Source: Mauremys mutica (Eukaryota > Chordata > Testudines > Geoemydidae). From it: 64,000 bases of DNA. Position 1 is the stretch's first letter, and each line of letters begins with the position of its first letter. The notes beneath the pieces are model-generated. The model was not told where the DNA came from and searched no databases. It saw only the letters and a program-made list of their open reading frames with translations. Position numbers and translations under genes: made by a program. Shown piece after piece: positions 25,753-37,050 of the stretch. The stretch lies in contig NC_059075.1 of the NCBI RefSeq assembly GCF_020497125.1, positions 61,213,321 to 61,277,320 on the forward strand, written 5' to 3'.

Positions 25753-26243
25753 TAAGGCTAAGATTGTGTCACGGTATTTTTAGTAAGTCAGAGACAGGTC
25801 ACAGGCAATAATGAAAAATTCACAGAAGCCTGTGACCAGTCCCTGACTTTCACTAAAAATATCCACTATAAAATAAGTAGCCTGGGCAGCTGCGGGTGGG
25901 CTGGGAACTCCAGGGTCCCCCTCCGCTGGCGGCTCCAAACAATGGGGGTTCCACCTGCCGCCACAGAGCCCAGCGGTTCCTCCTGCCCGAGAGTGGTGAG
26001 GTCCCTCCTGCCATCCATGGAGCTGGAGAGCTGTGGGGATCGCCGGGCTGCCCCAAGAGGAACAGGGATCACCCCACCGCCTGTGGCGGCCAAGAGCGGC
26101 GGGTGTTCCCCCTGCCACCTGTGGCGGCCTGGAGCTGCAGGAGGTCCACCTGCCGGCAGGGGACCCTGCAGCTCCCAGTCAGGGCTGGCTGAAGTCACGG
26201 AATCCGTGACTTCCATGACCGCTGTGCCTAAATCACAGCCTTA
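25753..26243. mobile_element. Non-autonomous hAT element, GC-rich core
   Basis: The ends TAAGGCTAAGATT and (complement) TAAGGCTGTGATT are inverted. The exact 8-bp target duplication TTTATGAA lies at 25,745-25,752 and 26,244-26,251. The GC-rich core explains the long overlapping open frames here, which are not genes. Confidence 0.88.
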
Positions 26244-26265
26244 TTTATGAAAAATACATTAGAAC

Positions 26266-26671
26266 GGTGGTTCTAAAGTGCAGCACATGATTGCATGCAG
26301 CCATCAGGGACTTCATGTGTGGCCATCACTATTGGAAGAGAGAAACATTGAACAATTCCTTTTCAAGAACCTTTTGAAATAAACAAAAGTTCATTGACAT
26401 TTACAACTACTGTGCTACAAAAAGAAGTATGAGAATTTTGTTACAATTTTTTAAAATGTATAGTTAGTAAAAACCCATGTAACATTTGTGGTATTCATAG
26501 TACATATTATTCTTTACGCTTGATTTATTATTTTATTTACAAGACACTTCCAAATAATCATGTGACTAAACTGTCATTAGTATAATATTTTAACTGCCAA
26601 AACTGCAGCCACAATGAATTTGCTGTGTCGCTATGTTTCTCCACAATAAAAATTCATTTGTGAACCACTAC
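26266..26671. mobile_element. Non-autonomous hAT (Charlie-like) element
   Basis: The ends GGTGGTTCT and (complement) GTAGTGGTTC are inverted. An 8-bp duplication matches in 7 of 8 positions (ATTAGAAC and ATTAGCAC). Confidence 0.72.
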
Positions 26672-26679
26672 ATTAGCAC

Positions 26680-28339
26680 ATGAAGAATTCATTACTGCAT
26701 CAACTAAAGTAAAGAAAAAACATATTTAATGTTGGTGGATGTACAACCACACAACAGTAATGCTTAAACAGTATTGATATAGTTTTGTTCAAATTAAGGA
26801 AATATAAACTGTTAAAACTTTAAAAGAATACCCATAAATAACAAGTTTTAGTATAAAATAATACAGCATTATTCACATATCCATGTCCATGTAAAGGAAA
26901 AATGGCATAACTGAGATGAAAATTGACTATATATGGGATCATATTAGTAAGATAAAGTAAAGATTGGTGTATTATTGAGAAATATTATACGATCACATAG
27001 ATATTGTATGGTAATGTACTCTTGCAAGGAGGCAGAATTAAGTTTGATCACTGAGCCTTAGTTCAACATTTTCGGACTTGTGCACTTACCTGCATAAGCA
27101 ACATATTTAACTTTATTTTATTTTAACTTAATGTGTTACCTTTTAATCAATGAATACTCTAATTATGCAATGAGCACCTCATAAGCCAATCCTCTGTGCC
27201 CACCCAACACATTAAGTGCAGGGACCCATCTACATGAAGATCATTGCAGGATTAGGATTTTAAGAACTACATCACATATTTAAATTATACAGAAAATTCA
27301 TAATAACCACTGTCCAGTACAGGACATTGTGAGAGCCAATGTAAAGCTGATTTTACAAACATCTCAGAATCCTTTAACTCTTTTAAGATACGGAATCTGG
27401 AATACTCAGATCTGATGACTTGACTAAATTTGGTGAAACCTGATTAAACTGCACAGTAAAATAAAATGCATGTATACATTTCAATATGCACATCTTGCCA
27501 AACACCCCATACTCCAAGATACAAGAATAAGTATCTAAGATCTAAAATAAACTAGTACTGAAATTTGATATCTGAATGATAAATGAAAGATTACTTGATG
27601 ACATGCAAAATGTACAAATATGATTCACATCTGTGATGTCATAAGGACAGTTACAGCTCCCCTTGCTGCCCATGACGAAAGTAGCTACAGCGTGCAGGTG
27701 AATGAATTGAACATTGCACAGTTGGTGTTTGGTGGATTATATTTAGTCTGACAGTTGTGGCTCTGTCTCTGTGGAATGGATTTACACCCTATAGTCAAGA
27801 AGAGCAGTAGAGAAGTTTTCACCACCAACCATAATTATAAAGATCAAATCATGGATACTTGTTTACTGGAGATCATTAATCAAACACACAAGCTTAATCC
27901 CCTCTCTGCATCTACAGTCCAAACAGTAAGATTTCAGGATATAGGTATTTATCCTGTCTTTATTTTAACTATACTGTTTTCTATCTGCATACACAACTGT
28001 ATATATAGAAGCATTAGCTTGTGCAACAGCAAATGCCAGTGTGCCACTTTGCTGGTACTGTGTATTACAAGTATAGATAGGACATGTCCTAGCTCTTTTA
28101 ACCATGCAACGGCAATCTTATTGCTTGAGCGTATAGGTACAGATATGAAACAGCCCCCCATCCTGGTTTATGAGCAACATTATTGCACCTGGGTGCTACA
28201 AGTGCCATTAGGACACATGGCCCTGATTATCACTTTCATGAGACAATACTGGAGATATGTAACAGGTACAGGTGTGCCACGCACCCTGACTCCCTCCGCT
28301 AGGCAGCGGCAAGTATCAGTATTATTGCACGTGTGCTCC
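26680..28339. other. INO80 intron 1, downstream of the CpG island
   Basis: AT-rich up to about 28,250, then rising in GC. A 325-codon plus-strand open frame (27,755-28,732) crosses into the CpG island. It matches no family I know and is not called as a gene. Confidence 0.5.
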
Positions 28340-28785
28340 AGGTCCCAGCACGACCCGCGGAGCGGGTGTGACACGGTTACGCGTGTGCATGACAGGTGTG
28401 ACTACACCTCGCAGCCGGCTGCGGCGTCGTGCAGCGCCCGGGCACGTGGGCCTCACAGGTACAGCTGGGACACATCGCCCCGGCCAGCTCCACAGCCCAG
28501 CCCAGCGCACACGCCCCTCCCCCCGCTCGGGGGGCAGCTCCTCCGGGGGGGCCGAAGCGGTCTCCAGAGTCAACCGTGCCCGGGGGCCCCTCCCCCCGCG
28601 CTGATATCGGGGTGTGTCCCCGGGGAGGGAGGGAAGAGACCTGCCCCTTTAAGAAGAGACCCGGCTGCTGCGGCCACTGCTTGGCGGGGGGGGAGAAGCT
28701 GCGGCCTGGCCGGGCCCTGCCGCCGCCTGTAGGCCCTCTCCGCCCCGGCCGAGCGTGCCCTTGCCCGGCCGCCGCTGTCGCTCAC

Positions 28786-29030
28786 CTGGGTGGCGGGCCC
28801 GGCTGCGGCGCGGGAGCGGCGGGGGGCTGGGGGTGTCTCCTGGGCTGGCTCCCCCGCTCTCTCCACCCGGCCTCTCGCCCTGCGCTGCCTGGGCTGGCTC
28901 AGCCTGTCTCCTGCCGCAGGGCCCTCTCGGCTCCTGCCTCGCCAAGATGGCGGCCGCGCTGCTGCTGCTGAGGAGGAGGAGGCGGCGGCTGCGGGCGCTG
29001 GGACGGCGGCGGCGGCCACTTTCGCTCACT
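28786..29030 (-). other. INO80: Probable untranslated first exon of INO80
   Basis: A strong donor (CCACCCAG then GTGAGC, minus strand) ends at 28,786 inside the CpG island, 16.4 kb upstream of the coding exon 2 acceptor. Vertebrate INO80, as I recall, has a non-coding first exon in a CpG island. The upstream limit is a guess, because the transcription start cannot be read from sequence. The interval contains a perfect YY1 motif (28,943-28,954). Confidence 0.45.
28943..28954 (+). promoter_or_regulatory. YY1 binding motif
   Basis: CAAGATGGCGGC is a perfect match to the extended YY1 consensus, about 160 bp upstream of the first-exon donor in the INO80 direction. YY1 sites of this type often sit at or just downstream of CpG-island start sites. 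YY1 protein associates with the INO80 complex. Confidence 0.75.
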
Positions 29031-30779
29031 GAGAGGAGAGGAGCAGGGACACGGGGAGCCATGGCGGGGGGGAGGAGAGACGCCATGGCCAGGCCTAAAC
29101 AATCGAGCCCCGCACGCCCACCCGTTACCCCGAACCCCACCCCGCAACCGCCGCCCCCCGCGTATGGCCGCTACAGCGGCACAGCCCCCGCGTCCACACC
29201 CCGGGGCCGCCCCCCACACATTTGTCGCGCGGGGTCCGCGCTCATCGATGCGCTCCTGGGGCCGATTGGTAGAGCCTGGCAATGACGAAAATTGCCGAAG
29301 GGATTCGGCCAAGGTGGCCGGGGTGAGACAGCAAATCTCGCGTGAGGGAGGAGGAAACCCTCGCGATGGTTAGGATCAGGAGGGGGCGGAGTCTGAGAGT
29401 CGGCTGGGCGTGTGCTTGTGGGTGGCCAGGTTGGGTGGCTGCGCGTGTCGCGGGTGAGGGAGTTAGAGGGGAAGCCCCGCTGGCAGGTCGCCGCAGGCCC
29501 CAGGCGTCTGTGAGACATCTGCGTCTCCCAAGGGTGCCCCAAGGCACAGGCAGCACCCACCTGCCCGCACCCCCCACTGTGACAGGGCCACGAGCAAGGG
29601 GCAGCGGCACCCGCCCGCTTGGCGGGCAGCAGTGATTAGCGGGATTAAGGGACTGCTGATTCCCCCCGCCCTGCAACCGCACCTTCTTCCAGCCTCATCC
29701 CTTCCTCCTGGGAGTGGTGCCGGCACAGAGTGGGGCCCTTCTGCATGCAAGAGATACGCACACCCTTACCTAGGCAAAGGATTTCCCTGCTGAATAAGAC
29801 CACAATGGGCAGGACTGGGAGTTGCAAGATGTACACCAATGTGTCAGGGCAAGTTGCTAGCCTGACAGCTGTGGAGAATTAGTAGTAGTAGAGACTATAT
29901 TTTGAAAGAACTCACAAGCCTGATCTGGTGTCCCATTGTGCTGGGTAATATATAAATACAGTAAAGAGACTATCTGTGCTATGATGAATGACTTCTCCAT
30001 GTTTTCTCACCAGTGTCAATCCAGAGGGATCACCACCAACTTGAGAAGCAGCTCAGTCTTCAGGCCCATTCAATCCTTGGCCTCTGCTACTGAAGCAACC
30101 AGTACACATGCTAACGGGGGTTTATTGCAATGTGTACATTTGGTTATGGAGACCTGGACTGAGACCAATCACTCATCACCCATCAAGTGATTCACAACTA
30201 TCAGACCTGGATATGAACTCTAGACCAGAAGTTCAAGATTGTATATCTTTTTACTAATCCATTGAGTCATCCAGTCCCCTAGAAATGTATTGTGATACAT
30301 TTTGAGATATATAGCTAGGAGCTTGGGGTCAGCCTTTTTTACAGTTGGCTTTGTTTTTAAACCTCCCCAGTAGAACTGTACTTTAAAATAGTCCCCAAAT
30401 ATCTATAAGGGCCAATACTGTCACATGATTATGCCACAATGTTATCCTCTGGGGGAAAATTGCAAGCATTTACAACCCTGCTTTGATTAATTCACTTTCT
30501 ATTACAGTTTTGGCTTGGTATGAATGGTTACCAGTGATTAGCCAGTTCTAGGAAGTCATGAGGACTCTGGTACAGTTTCTATTTTGTTATTTACTGACAC
30601 ATCTCATCTCAAATCTCTCACTTTTTATCAATCCCGTCAACCTCTCATTTCCACCTTCAGTCTTGTTACTTCTGTATCAATCCGCTAAATCTGCCTACTC
30701 CCAATTACACATAATTATTCATCCTTTCCAAATCCACTTCCTTATTCCTCAGCCCAGTCTCAGTAGGGAATGGAGGAGA

Positions 30780-31028
30780 TATTTAGGCTTTTCTACACAA
30801 GACAGTTTTACCAGTTACACCAATATAGTTGTACAGGTACTGGTATAACCCCCACACCCTGTGGACACACTTATTCTGATATGAGGGTTTCTTTCCCAGT
30901 TCAGCATGTCACATGGGAAGGGGTTTAAAATTAAAAGGCTCCTTTTATATCAAAATAAGTGTCTACACAAGGGCTATACCTATATAACTATCCCAGTATA
31001 ACTAGTAAAACTTTGTGTAGATGAAGTC
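30780..31028. repeat. GTCTACAC-type MITE
   Basis: Begins 'aggcttttctacacaagac' and ends 'aactttgtgtagatgaag'. The interior has 'caatatagttgtacagg' and 'tataactatcccagtataac'. Confidence 0.55.
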
Positions 31029-33084
31029 AGAAGGGGGTCAGCATCAGAAGCCATGCACTGAGATGAAGGAATGCTGGCCAGAGTCTTTTATCATGCTCTA
31101 GAAGGGACAAGGGTGTTGCTCTTCACCTCCCTTAGTTGGGAGGGAGATTCTTCCTTCAGCATTCTTTGTTCTCTTGCTACAATGTAGGGAGGGCATCTCA
31201 AGAGATCATATCTTCCCCTGCCCCCAAGTATGGGAAAGGGTTGTAAATTCTTATCCCTGGTATGCAGCAGGCAGCACTCAGAGGGTTTTTCCCTAGCCTT
31301 GTGTTTGCCTGTGTGGCTGATGAACGTGTGAGGCACGATGGATAGTAGGAAGAGCCAGGTGATGAGTTGGGGGAGCAGCAGGGATCCTAGTTTTCTGTGA
31401 TAACACCCCCACAATTCTCTGATAAGACATACAAATCTGTATTTTTCTACAATTAAAATGAAATGCTGAACTTTAGTTTCTCTAGCTACTATATATATAG
31501 GTATCCACTGAACACAATGTTTTATTGATGTATTTCCAATTTTAAGCTAGTTCAAAACCTACCAGTGCCAACAATCATAATAAAATACAATTAATAGAAT
31601 GATCCAGTCACAGTGCATTGTTTCTTTACTGTTGTCAATGGCTATGCTGTTTCAAGCTTTTGTTTTCATTTCTTTCAATTCAGTTTGTTTAATGCTTTCC
31701 ATGTGTTCTACAAGTGTCGCCTTCAAACATAAATTACAGCCATGCTGCATACAGTAGAGAATAGCATATTACCAGCAATGTGAAATTTGTCCTTGCCAAA
31801 CTCAGTGACACAATGTTTAGGGTGATTTTTAAAGTTTTCAGCATCTTTCCATAACTTTAATTATGTCTGGAGGCTGAAGTGAAATTTGAGATGCATTAAA
31901 ACACTAACTCCTACACACCATTGAGTAACTGCTGTACACCAGAAGCAGTTTATTGGAGTATGTTTAGCTATGTAAATTTAAAGCGTATTCAGAAATCAAC
32001 CACAAAGGGGGAAGGTGTGCATTGCATAAGTGACACCAGTACTTTCAGTAAAATTCAGTTAATAGCTAATATGTTTTTATTTTTTTCACAAAATGTAAAA
32101 ACTAAAGATTCTCTGTAAAAATTCAAATTCTGCGTTTTTCTGTGGTGAATAGATTTCTAGAATCCCTGGACAAGACACTGCAGCTGAGCTCTTTTGTTAC
32201 TGCTACTCAGAAGCAAGGATGGTCTCTGCACCACAACAAGCACACATTTTAGTGCCTTTTCAGAACAAAGCAGACCAGCTGTACTTGCAACTAATCATAT
32301 CTGAAATACATATTCCCTATACTCCTTTTCCATCCATTCTACACCTCCCTCAGTCCTTCCTTACTGTATGCCAAAATGAAGGATCAGGTATCACAACTGG
32401 GCTACTCAGCCGCTTCAGGAAAGATTGGTTGCTTCAGGAATTATCATCAGAGCCAAAGGATGTCCTGAAGTGACTAGTAAACAATTAATTCCAGGATTTT
32501 GAGCAGGAAGAATGCAGGCTATGCTAAAATACGTACAGACCACATTCAAAATATTCTGTACACAAGAGTGATCAACAGCTGCAGTAGTCACATTATTTTA
32601 AGATTTTCTAATTAATTCATGGTTGCCATGATCTCAAGTAAGTCCACAGAGGGATCACACACTGCATTCTACGTTTTTATACTAGACTTGTTGCCACGAT
32701 ACTGAACTCCTCCCATCAGGTTTTTGATGTATTTGTTTTAAAAAAGTATCTTATACTAAGTATTAAGCAGACCTAATAAACATGAATTGAATGTAACTTA
32801 AGAAACAATTTTCTTCGTGACTATGCTATAGAGTGCATCTATCAGTTTCTTTAACAAGGTGCTTTTACCTTTAATATATGGCCCTACTACTTAGAAAGGC
32901 CCAAGCCAAGGATTTGTGCTGCCCTTCAACAAAGATACTTTGCTATTTAAATTTATCTTCTTAAAAATCATGGGTGGTGAGGGCTGCAGCCAAGTGATAT
33001 TATAAACCACTGAGGTAAATGCCTCAAGAGCTGTGTCTCAAGAATGGTATATCTCCTCCAGCGTTCCATAGCTAACTCCCTATC

Positions 33085-33226
33085 TAGTTTTGGGGAAGCC
33101 TCTTACCCTCTCTGCGCTTTAGCTTCCCTATTATTAAAATAGGGATGCTATTTACTACTCTGCTGGGTTGTTGTGGAGGTTAATGAATGCTGATAAAAGA
33201 ACCTTGTAGATGCAGTGCTAAGTGCC
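33085..33226 (+). repeat. MIR SINE fragment
   Basis: The order 'ggaagcctcttaccctctct', 'attaaaatagggatgcta', 'tgctgggttgttgtggagg' and 'agtgctaagtgcc' follows MIR in sense orientation. Confidence 0.75.
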
Positions 33227-34521
33227 AGCCTGCAGAGAGTTCAATCCAATGAGGTGTGCATGCATATGAGTCCACACACTGCAACAAGGGGAGGATTGCT
33301 CTGGGAGTCCCCTGGCCATAGTTCATTGGTTTCTGTTCCTCTGTGCCTCCCGCAACCTAACTCCAGTTAGGAGTATATGGCTATGCAAAGTTCCCCCATT
33401 GCAACAAGGGAAGGCCTGCTTGAATATCATGCCTCCCACTTTTCCTCAAACTTCTATCCAATCAAGAGAATGTTAATAGAAAGACCCCTGAAGTATGTTT
33501 TTTTTTAAATTTATTTTATTCTTTTGCAGCATCAACTTTGTTATAGTAATGGTTGAGATGCCCTTTCTGTTTAAATATTGTCTTGAAATTTGCTGTGCCT
33601 CATGAGGGTGTGGAGTAGCGTTAGTGGTCTAAATTTTGGGTCATTTGAGCAAGGGGTTCCCAAAATACAGGCCCTGGAAAAGAACAGCATTTCACAATAT
33701 CAATAGTTTATCAATTCCCACCTCTCTCTCCCCCCCACCCCAACCCACACACACCTGGGCCTTAAATCATGGCTCTGATCCTCCCCCAACAGATCTCAGT
33801 TATGCAACATTTATCTCAGCTAGTGCATGTCACCTGCTGCCCCTTTGGGAAGCAATGTTGAAATATTAAAGAAACAGTTTACCTCTCTAGAATAGTACAT
33901 GCCAAACACTCACAACAAAGCAATTGAAAAGCACACATGCTGAAAGACTAGCCAAGAGGGTTTCCAGCCTTCCATTTTTACATTACATGTGTGGCTCAAG
34001 GGGATGTGCTGTCCATGGAACCAGAGCTACACACATGCACTGTAAACATGAACTCTTTGGTTAGCAGAAATCGGAGAATGACCCATAGGCATGTTGGTTC
34101 TATTTTTCTCTTTGGGAAATTTGCCCTGCTAATTTAGAAGAGCTGCTAGTTTCTGAAAGATAATAAATTACACATGCTCTGTGCAGATATGTGAGAATGA
34201 TTGCTGGGCATGTGTCAACTTTTCCACCTGTGGGATTATTCATCACTGCGCCTTTGGCAGGTCTAGCCTCACTCCCTGTCCCTCATAGGTGAACCAGGAT
34301 CTTAAGGGGGCCTGCTCCTCTGGAGGAAGTCTGAGCCCCTCTTCCTAACCTCCCATATGAACCTGGAGCTGGAGGATGCTTCTCGTCCAGGAGTTATGAG
34401 CCCCTTTCCAATCAGCTGCAATGTGTGGAGCTCTAACTCTTCCTTCCTCCTGTGTGTTGGCATTCAGGGGATCCTCACCCCCAGAGAGCTAGTAACTAGG
34501 GAAGACCTGCCCTGCTGTGGG

Positions 34522-34745
34522 TATGTCTACACTGCAAACAGGTGTCACTGAAGCATGCATTGACATACCCAGTTAGCTTGGATTTAGTTAGCTCAAAAAC
34601 CAATAGCAGTGAAGCCACCCTAGCAGGGATGGCAGCACAAGCTAGTCGCTTAACTACATATCCAGAGTCTCAGACAGGGCTGTAGAGCCTTTGCTGCTGA
34701 AGCTTCACTGCTACTGTTATGCAAGCTAGTATGTGCTTGAGTAAT
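34522..34745. repeat. GTCTACAC-type repeat fragment
   Basis: Begins 'gggtatgtctacactgcaaa'. The interior 'gcacaagctag' and 'agccaccctagcagg' is typical of a turtle short repeat. The right end is unclear. Confidence 0.45.
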
Positions 34746-35897
34746 TGCCACCATTCTAGAGATACTAAACTGCAGCCCACAGGGGACATATGCATCTGTT
34801 TCCTTTTTCACACACATGGGGCAAGGGTCAGGCAGAGCACTCAGCAAACCCCCTCAGAGAGGCAGCCCCCACCCCCCAGTTGCCTCATCTCACAGCTCAG
34901 CCAAACTTCTCCAACTCATCCCTCCATTATTCAATACAGCAACTTATAATATAATGAACACAGCTTGCGTGCATGCAGATTATTCCCAGTGGTTACTGCC
35001 AACGCCAGAGGGCAGAGTAAAGGTTAGGTAGGTGTTCACCTTAACTCTGTAGTGTCTGGTTTTCAGAACCTTGAGTTTAAGTTTAAAAAACTAAAAAAAT
35101 TAAGATGCTTGTTTCAAACTGGTTTTATTTTTTTATTTAAACCATGACAGCAGAACCTGGATTTTTTTCTTAAATACAGAATACTGTAAATGTTTCAGAG
35201 AACTTGTGGAAGCTTGTCTCTCTTTAGCCCCCAAAATGCACGGATATAGGGAGCATGATCCACCTCTGAAACACCGTCAATGAAAAAAAAAAAAAAAAAA
35301 AGTAAGCCAGTACCAAAAGAAAGTCCTATTTGGGAACTGCTAGTTTAGTATTGTTTGTAAAAATATATGGTGTTTGTTTTCCCTGGCAATAATACTTAAA
35401 AAATGCACATATACATCACAGGTTGACATCTGGAAATCAATGGCTCAACCGTTTGTGTCCCAGTCAACGCAACTCAAACAAGTATTTGTATACATTCAAA
35501 AGCACAAACCCTGGATTCCATATGATAGTGAAACAGCCTCACATTTAATTAATGAAACTCTGCAATCTAAGAACGAGGGGACCACAAGAGTGCAATCTCC
35601 TTGGGGCAGAGAACCATACCTCCTCCCTATTACGAACACTGTTAGTGCTCAGTGAAATCTTACTGGATACAACCAGCCACAAAACTTCACAATACAACCT
35701 CTCCATTTCTACTCCCATTCCCAATAGAATGAGGTGATTTTCTCTTCCAAAATATCAAGAGTACTGACTTTCCAATACTTAAATATATGTATTTACCAAA
35801 TCATGGACAATCTTGAGCAATCCCATGCTACACAGCTCAGTTACTTTATCAGTTTGCGAAAATGATGGAGCTAAATCTACATCAGTGTTGTCACACT

Positions 35898-36120
35898 TAA
35901 GCCAGGTCTGCAATAGAAACTTTTGCAGACATAATAATGTCATCTAGGGATGTGATTTTTTTATACCTGCAAAAGTCCTAGGTAAAATGCAGTTATACCA
36001 GCGCAAGAGTGCTTTTGGTGTTATAGCTTATTTAGTTCAGGGGACTGATATAAACTATACCAGCAAGCTATATCTACAGCAGGGCCTCGTCTGCACTACA
36101 AAAGCTTTGCTGGAACTAGG
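35898..36120. repeat. GTCTACAC-type repeat fragment
   Basis: Starts 'taagccaggtctgcaatag', contains 'tgcagttataccagcg' and 'actataccagcaagc', and ends near 'cgtctgcactacaaaagc'. It lies just downstream of the EXD1 stop codon, so it may fall within the EXD1 3' UTR. Confidence 0.45.
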
Positions 36121-36273
36121 TGAGAGTTCTATAGAACTATTTCAACAAGTGGGGAAACATAGAAATGAAATACTTTTCTCCAATACCTAAAAATTCTTGA
36201 AGACACTTGTACTGACAGGATGATGGAGACAATGATCTTTTCTTTTTTTGAAAGAGTAATGAAAATAGCTCTG

Positions 36274-37050
36274 CTATTTTCCTCCAGGGCTTGGTGCTGG
36301 CATCCGGCAGTTGAGACCTGAAGGAAAGGCAAAGCGAACTGCTGAACTCCTTTCCCTTTCTGGCCTTACTGGGAAATTGGAAATGTAGGTCTGGGTCATC
36401 TTCAAGGACGGGTTCTGCCACAAACCAACAGTCTCTAGGACTGGGCAAGGAGGCAGTACAGAAAGTGAGGGCTGCCGTGGAACCTGAAATGAATCCTGAA
36501 GAGAACTGCTAATTTTTGGAGGAGTAGAGGCAGACACAGTGGTGCTATGCTTTGCACAAAATAAGTCTTCATCCTTGTTTCCTGTGAATAGACTAATCTC
36601 TTCTTGTAAAGATCCAGCAGCCTGTGTGTGAGGTTTCTGCTCTGGAGAGAATCCCTTCCCCGTTGCTTGGGTGTTCTCTGATACAGAGTTCCAGCTGACC
36701 AAGTCTCTTGCTCCTGACTCCATTTTGAAGGGTGAATTTTTATAGCCCATTCTAGACTTTTTATTTTCCCAGTGATCTACCACTTGCTTCTGCTCATCAT
36801 CATTTTGATGAAGTGGATCTTGGGGATGGAAGGATGTCTTTTTTAAGGCTGCTCCATTAGAAGAAAGCCAACAACTATCCTCTCCTTGTTTTTCTTCCAC
36901 CGCTGCTGCCTTCTTTCCTTTGGATTCCAGTGGTGGTCTGATCAGGAGACCCTCCTCATTTACCTTGTACTTTTTTAATGCTTTCTCTCTTCGCAACTTT
37001 TGGAAATCTGCCAGCTGCTGCAGCTCCTCTGGCAGCTCCATACAAGAGAT
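36274..37050 (-). CDS. EXD1: EXD1 last coding exon, polar tail
   Basis: The acceptor (TCTTTTTAATCAG) ends at 37,051. There are 258 codons, then TAG at 36,276-36,274. It starts ISCMELPEELQQLADFQKLR and VNEEGLLIRPP, conserved after the exonuclease fold. The remainder is rich in Ser, Pro, Lys and Glu without a recognisable domain, as in a disordered tail. Confidence 0.92.
   Translation of the reverse strand: MSCMELPEELQQLADFQKLRREKALKKYKVNEEGLLIRPPLESKGKKAAAVEEKQGEDSCWLSSNGAALKKTSFHPQDPLHQNDDEQKQVVDHWENKKSRMGYKNSPFKMESGARDLVSWNSVSENTQATGKGFSPEQKPHTQAAGSLQEEISLFTGNKDEDLFCAKHSTTVSASTPPKISSSLQDSFQVPRQPSLSVLPPCPVLETVGLWQNPSLKMTQTYISNFPVRPERERSSAVRFAFPSGLNCRMPAPSPGGK

Larger units (their letters stand above)
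28340..29640. promoter_or_regulatory. CpG island promoter of INO80
   Basis: About 1.3 kb of very GC- and CpG-rich sequence in an otherwise AT-rich region, at the expected 5' end of INO80. It holds a perfect YY1 site, an inverted CCAAT box at 29,265-29,269 (CCAAT on the minus strand) and a second ATGGCGG core near 29,061. No TATA box is evident. Open frames here on both strands reflect a shortage of stop codons. No divergent gene on the plus strand was recognised, although a divergent non-coding transcript is possible. Confidence 0.85.
29641..36273. other. Intergenic region between INO80 and EXD1
   Basis: No exon was recognised. It contains MITE copies near 30,780, 34,522 and 35,898, a MIR at 33,085-33,226 and an A18-type tract at 35,282-35,300. 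The EXD1 3' UTR and poly(A) site must lie near its right end, but no convincing signal could be chosen. Confidence 0.6.

Noticed and set aside
25780..26250. Gly/Pro-rich frames on both strands
   Set aside because: They lie wholly inside the hAT element at 25,753-26,243.
27755..28732. Long plus-strand open frame as a protein gene
   Set aside because: No domain, no conserved motif seen, and its second half is CpG-island sequence where stops are rare. Kept only as a low-interest finding.
28429..29682. Many overlapping frames of 80-180 codons on both strands in the CpG island
   Set aside because: Explained by high GC content. Composition is Pro/Arg/Ala/Gly-rich in every frame, and INO80 coding sequence starts elsewhere.
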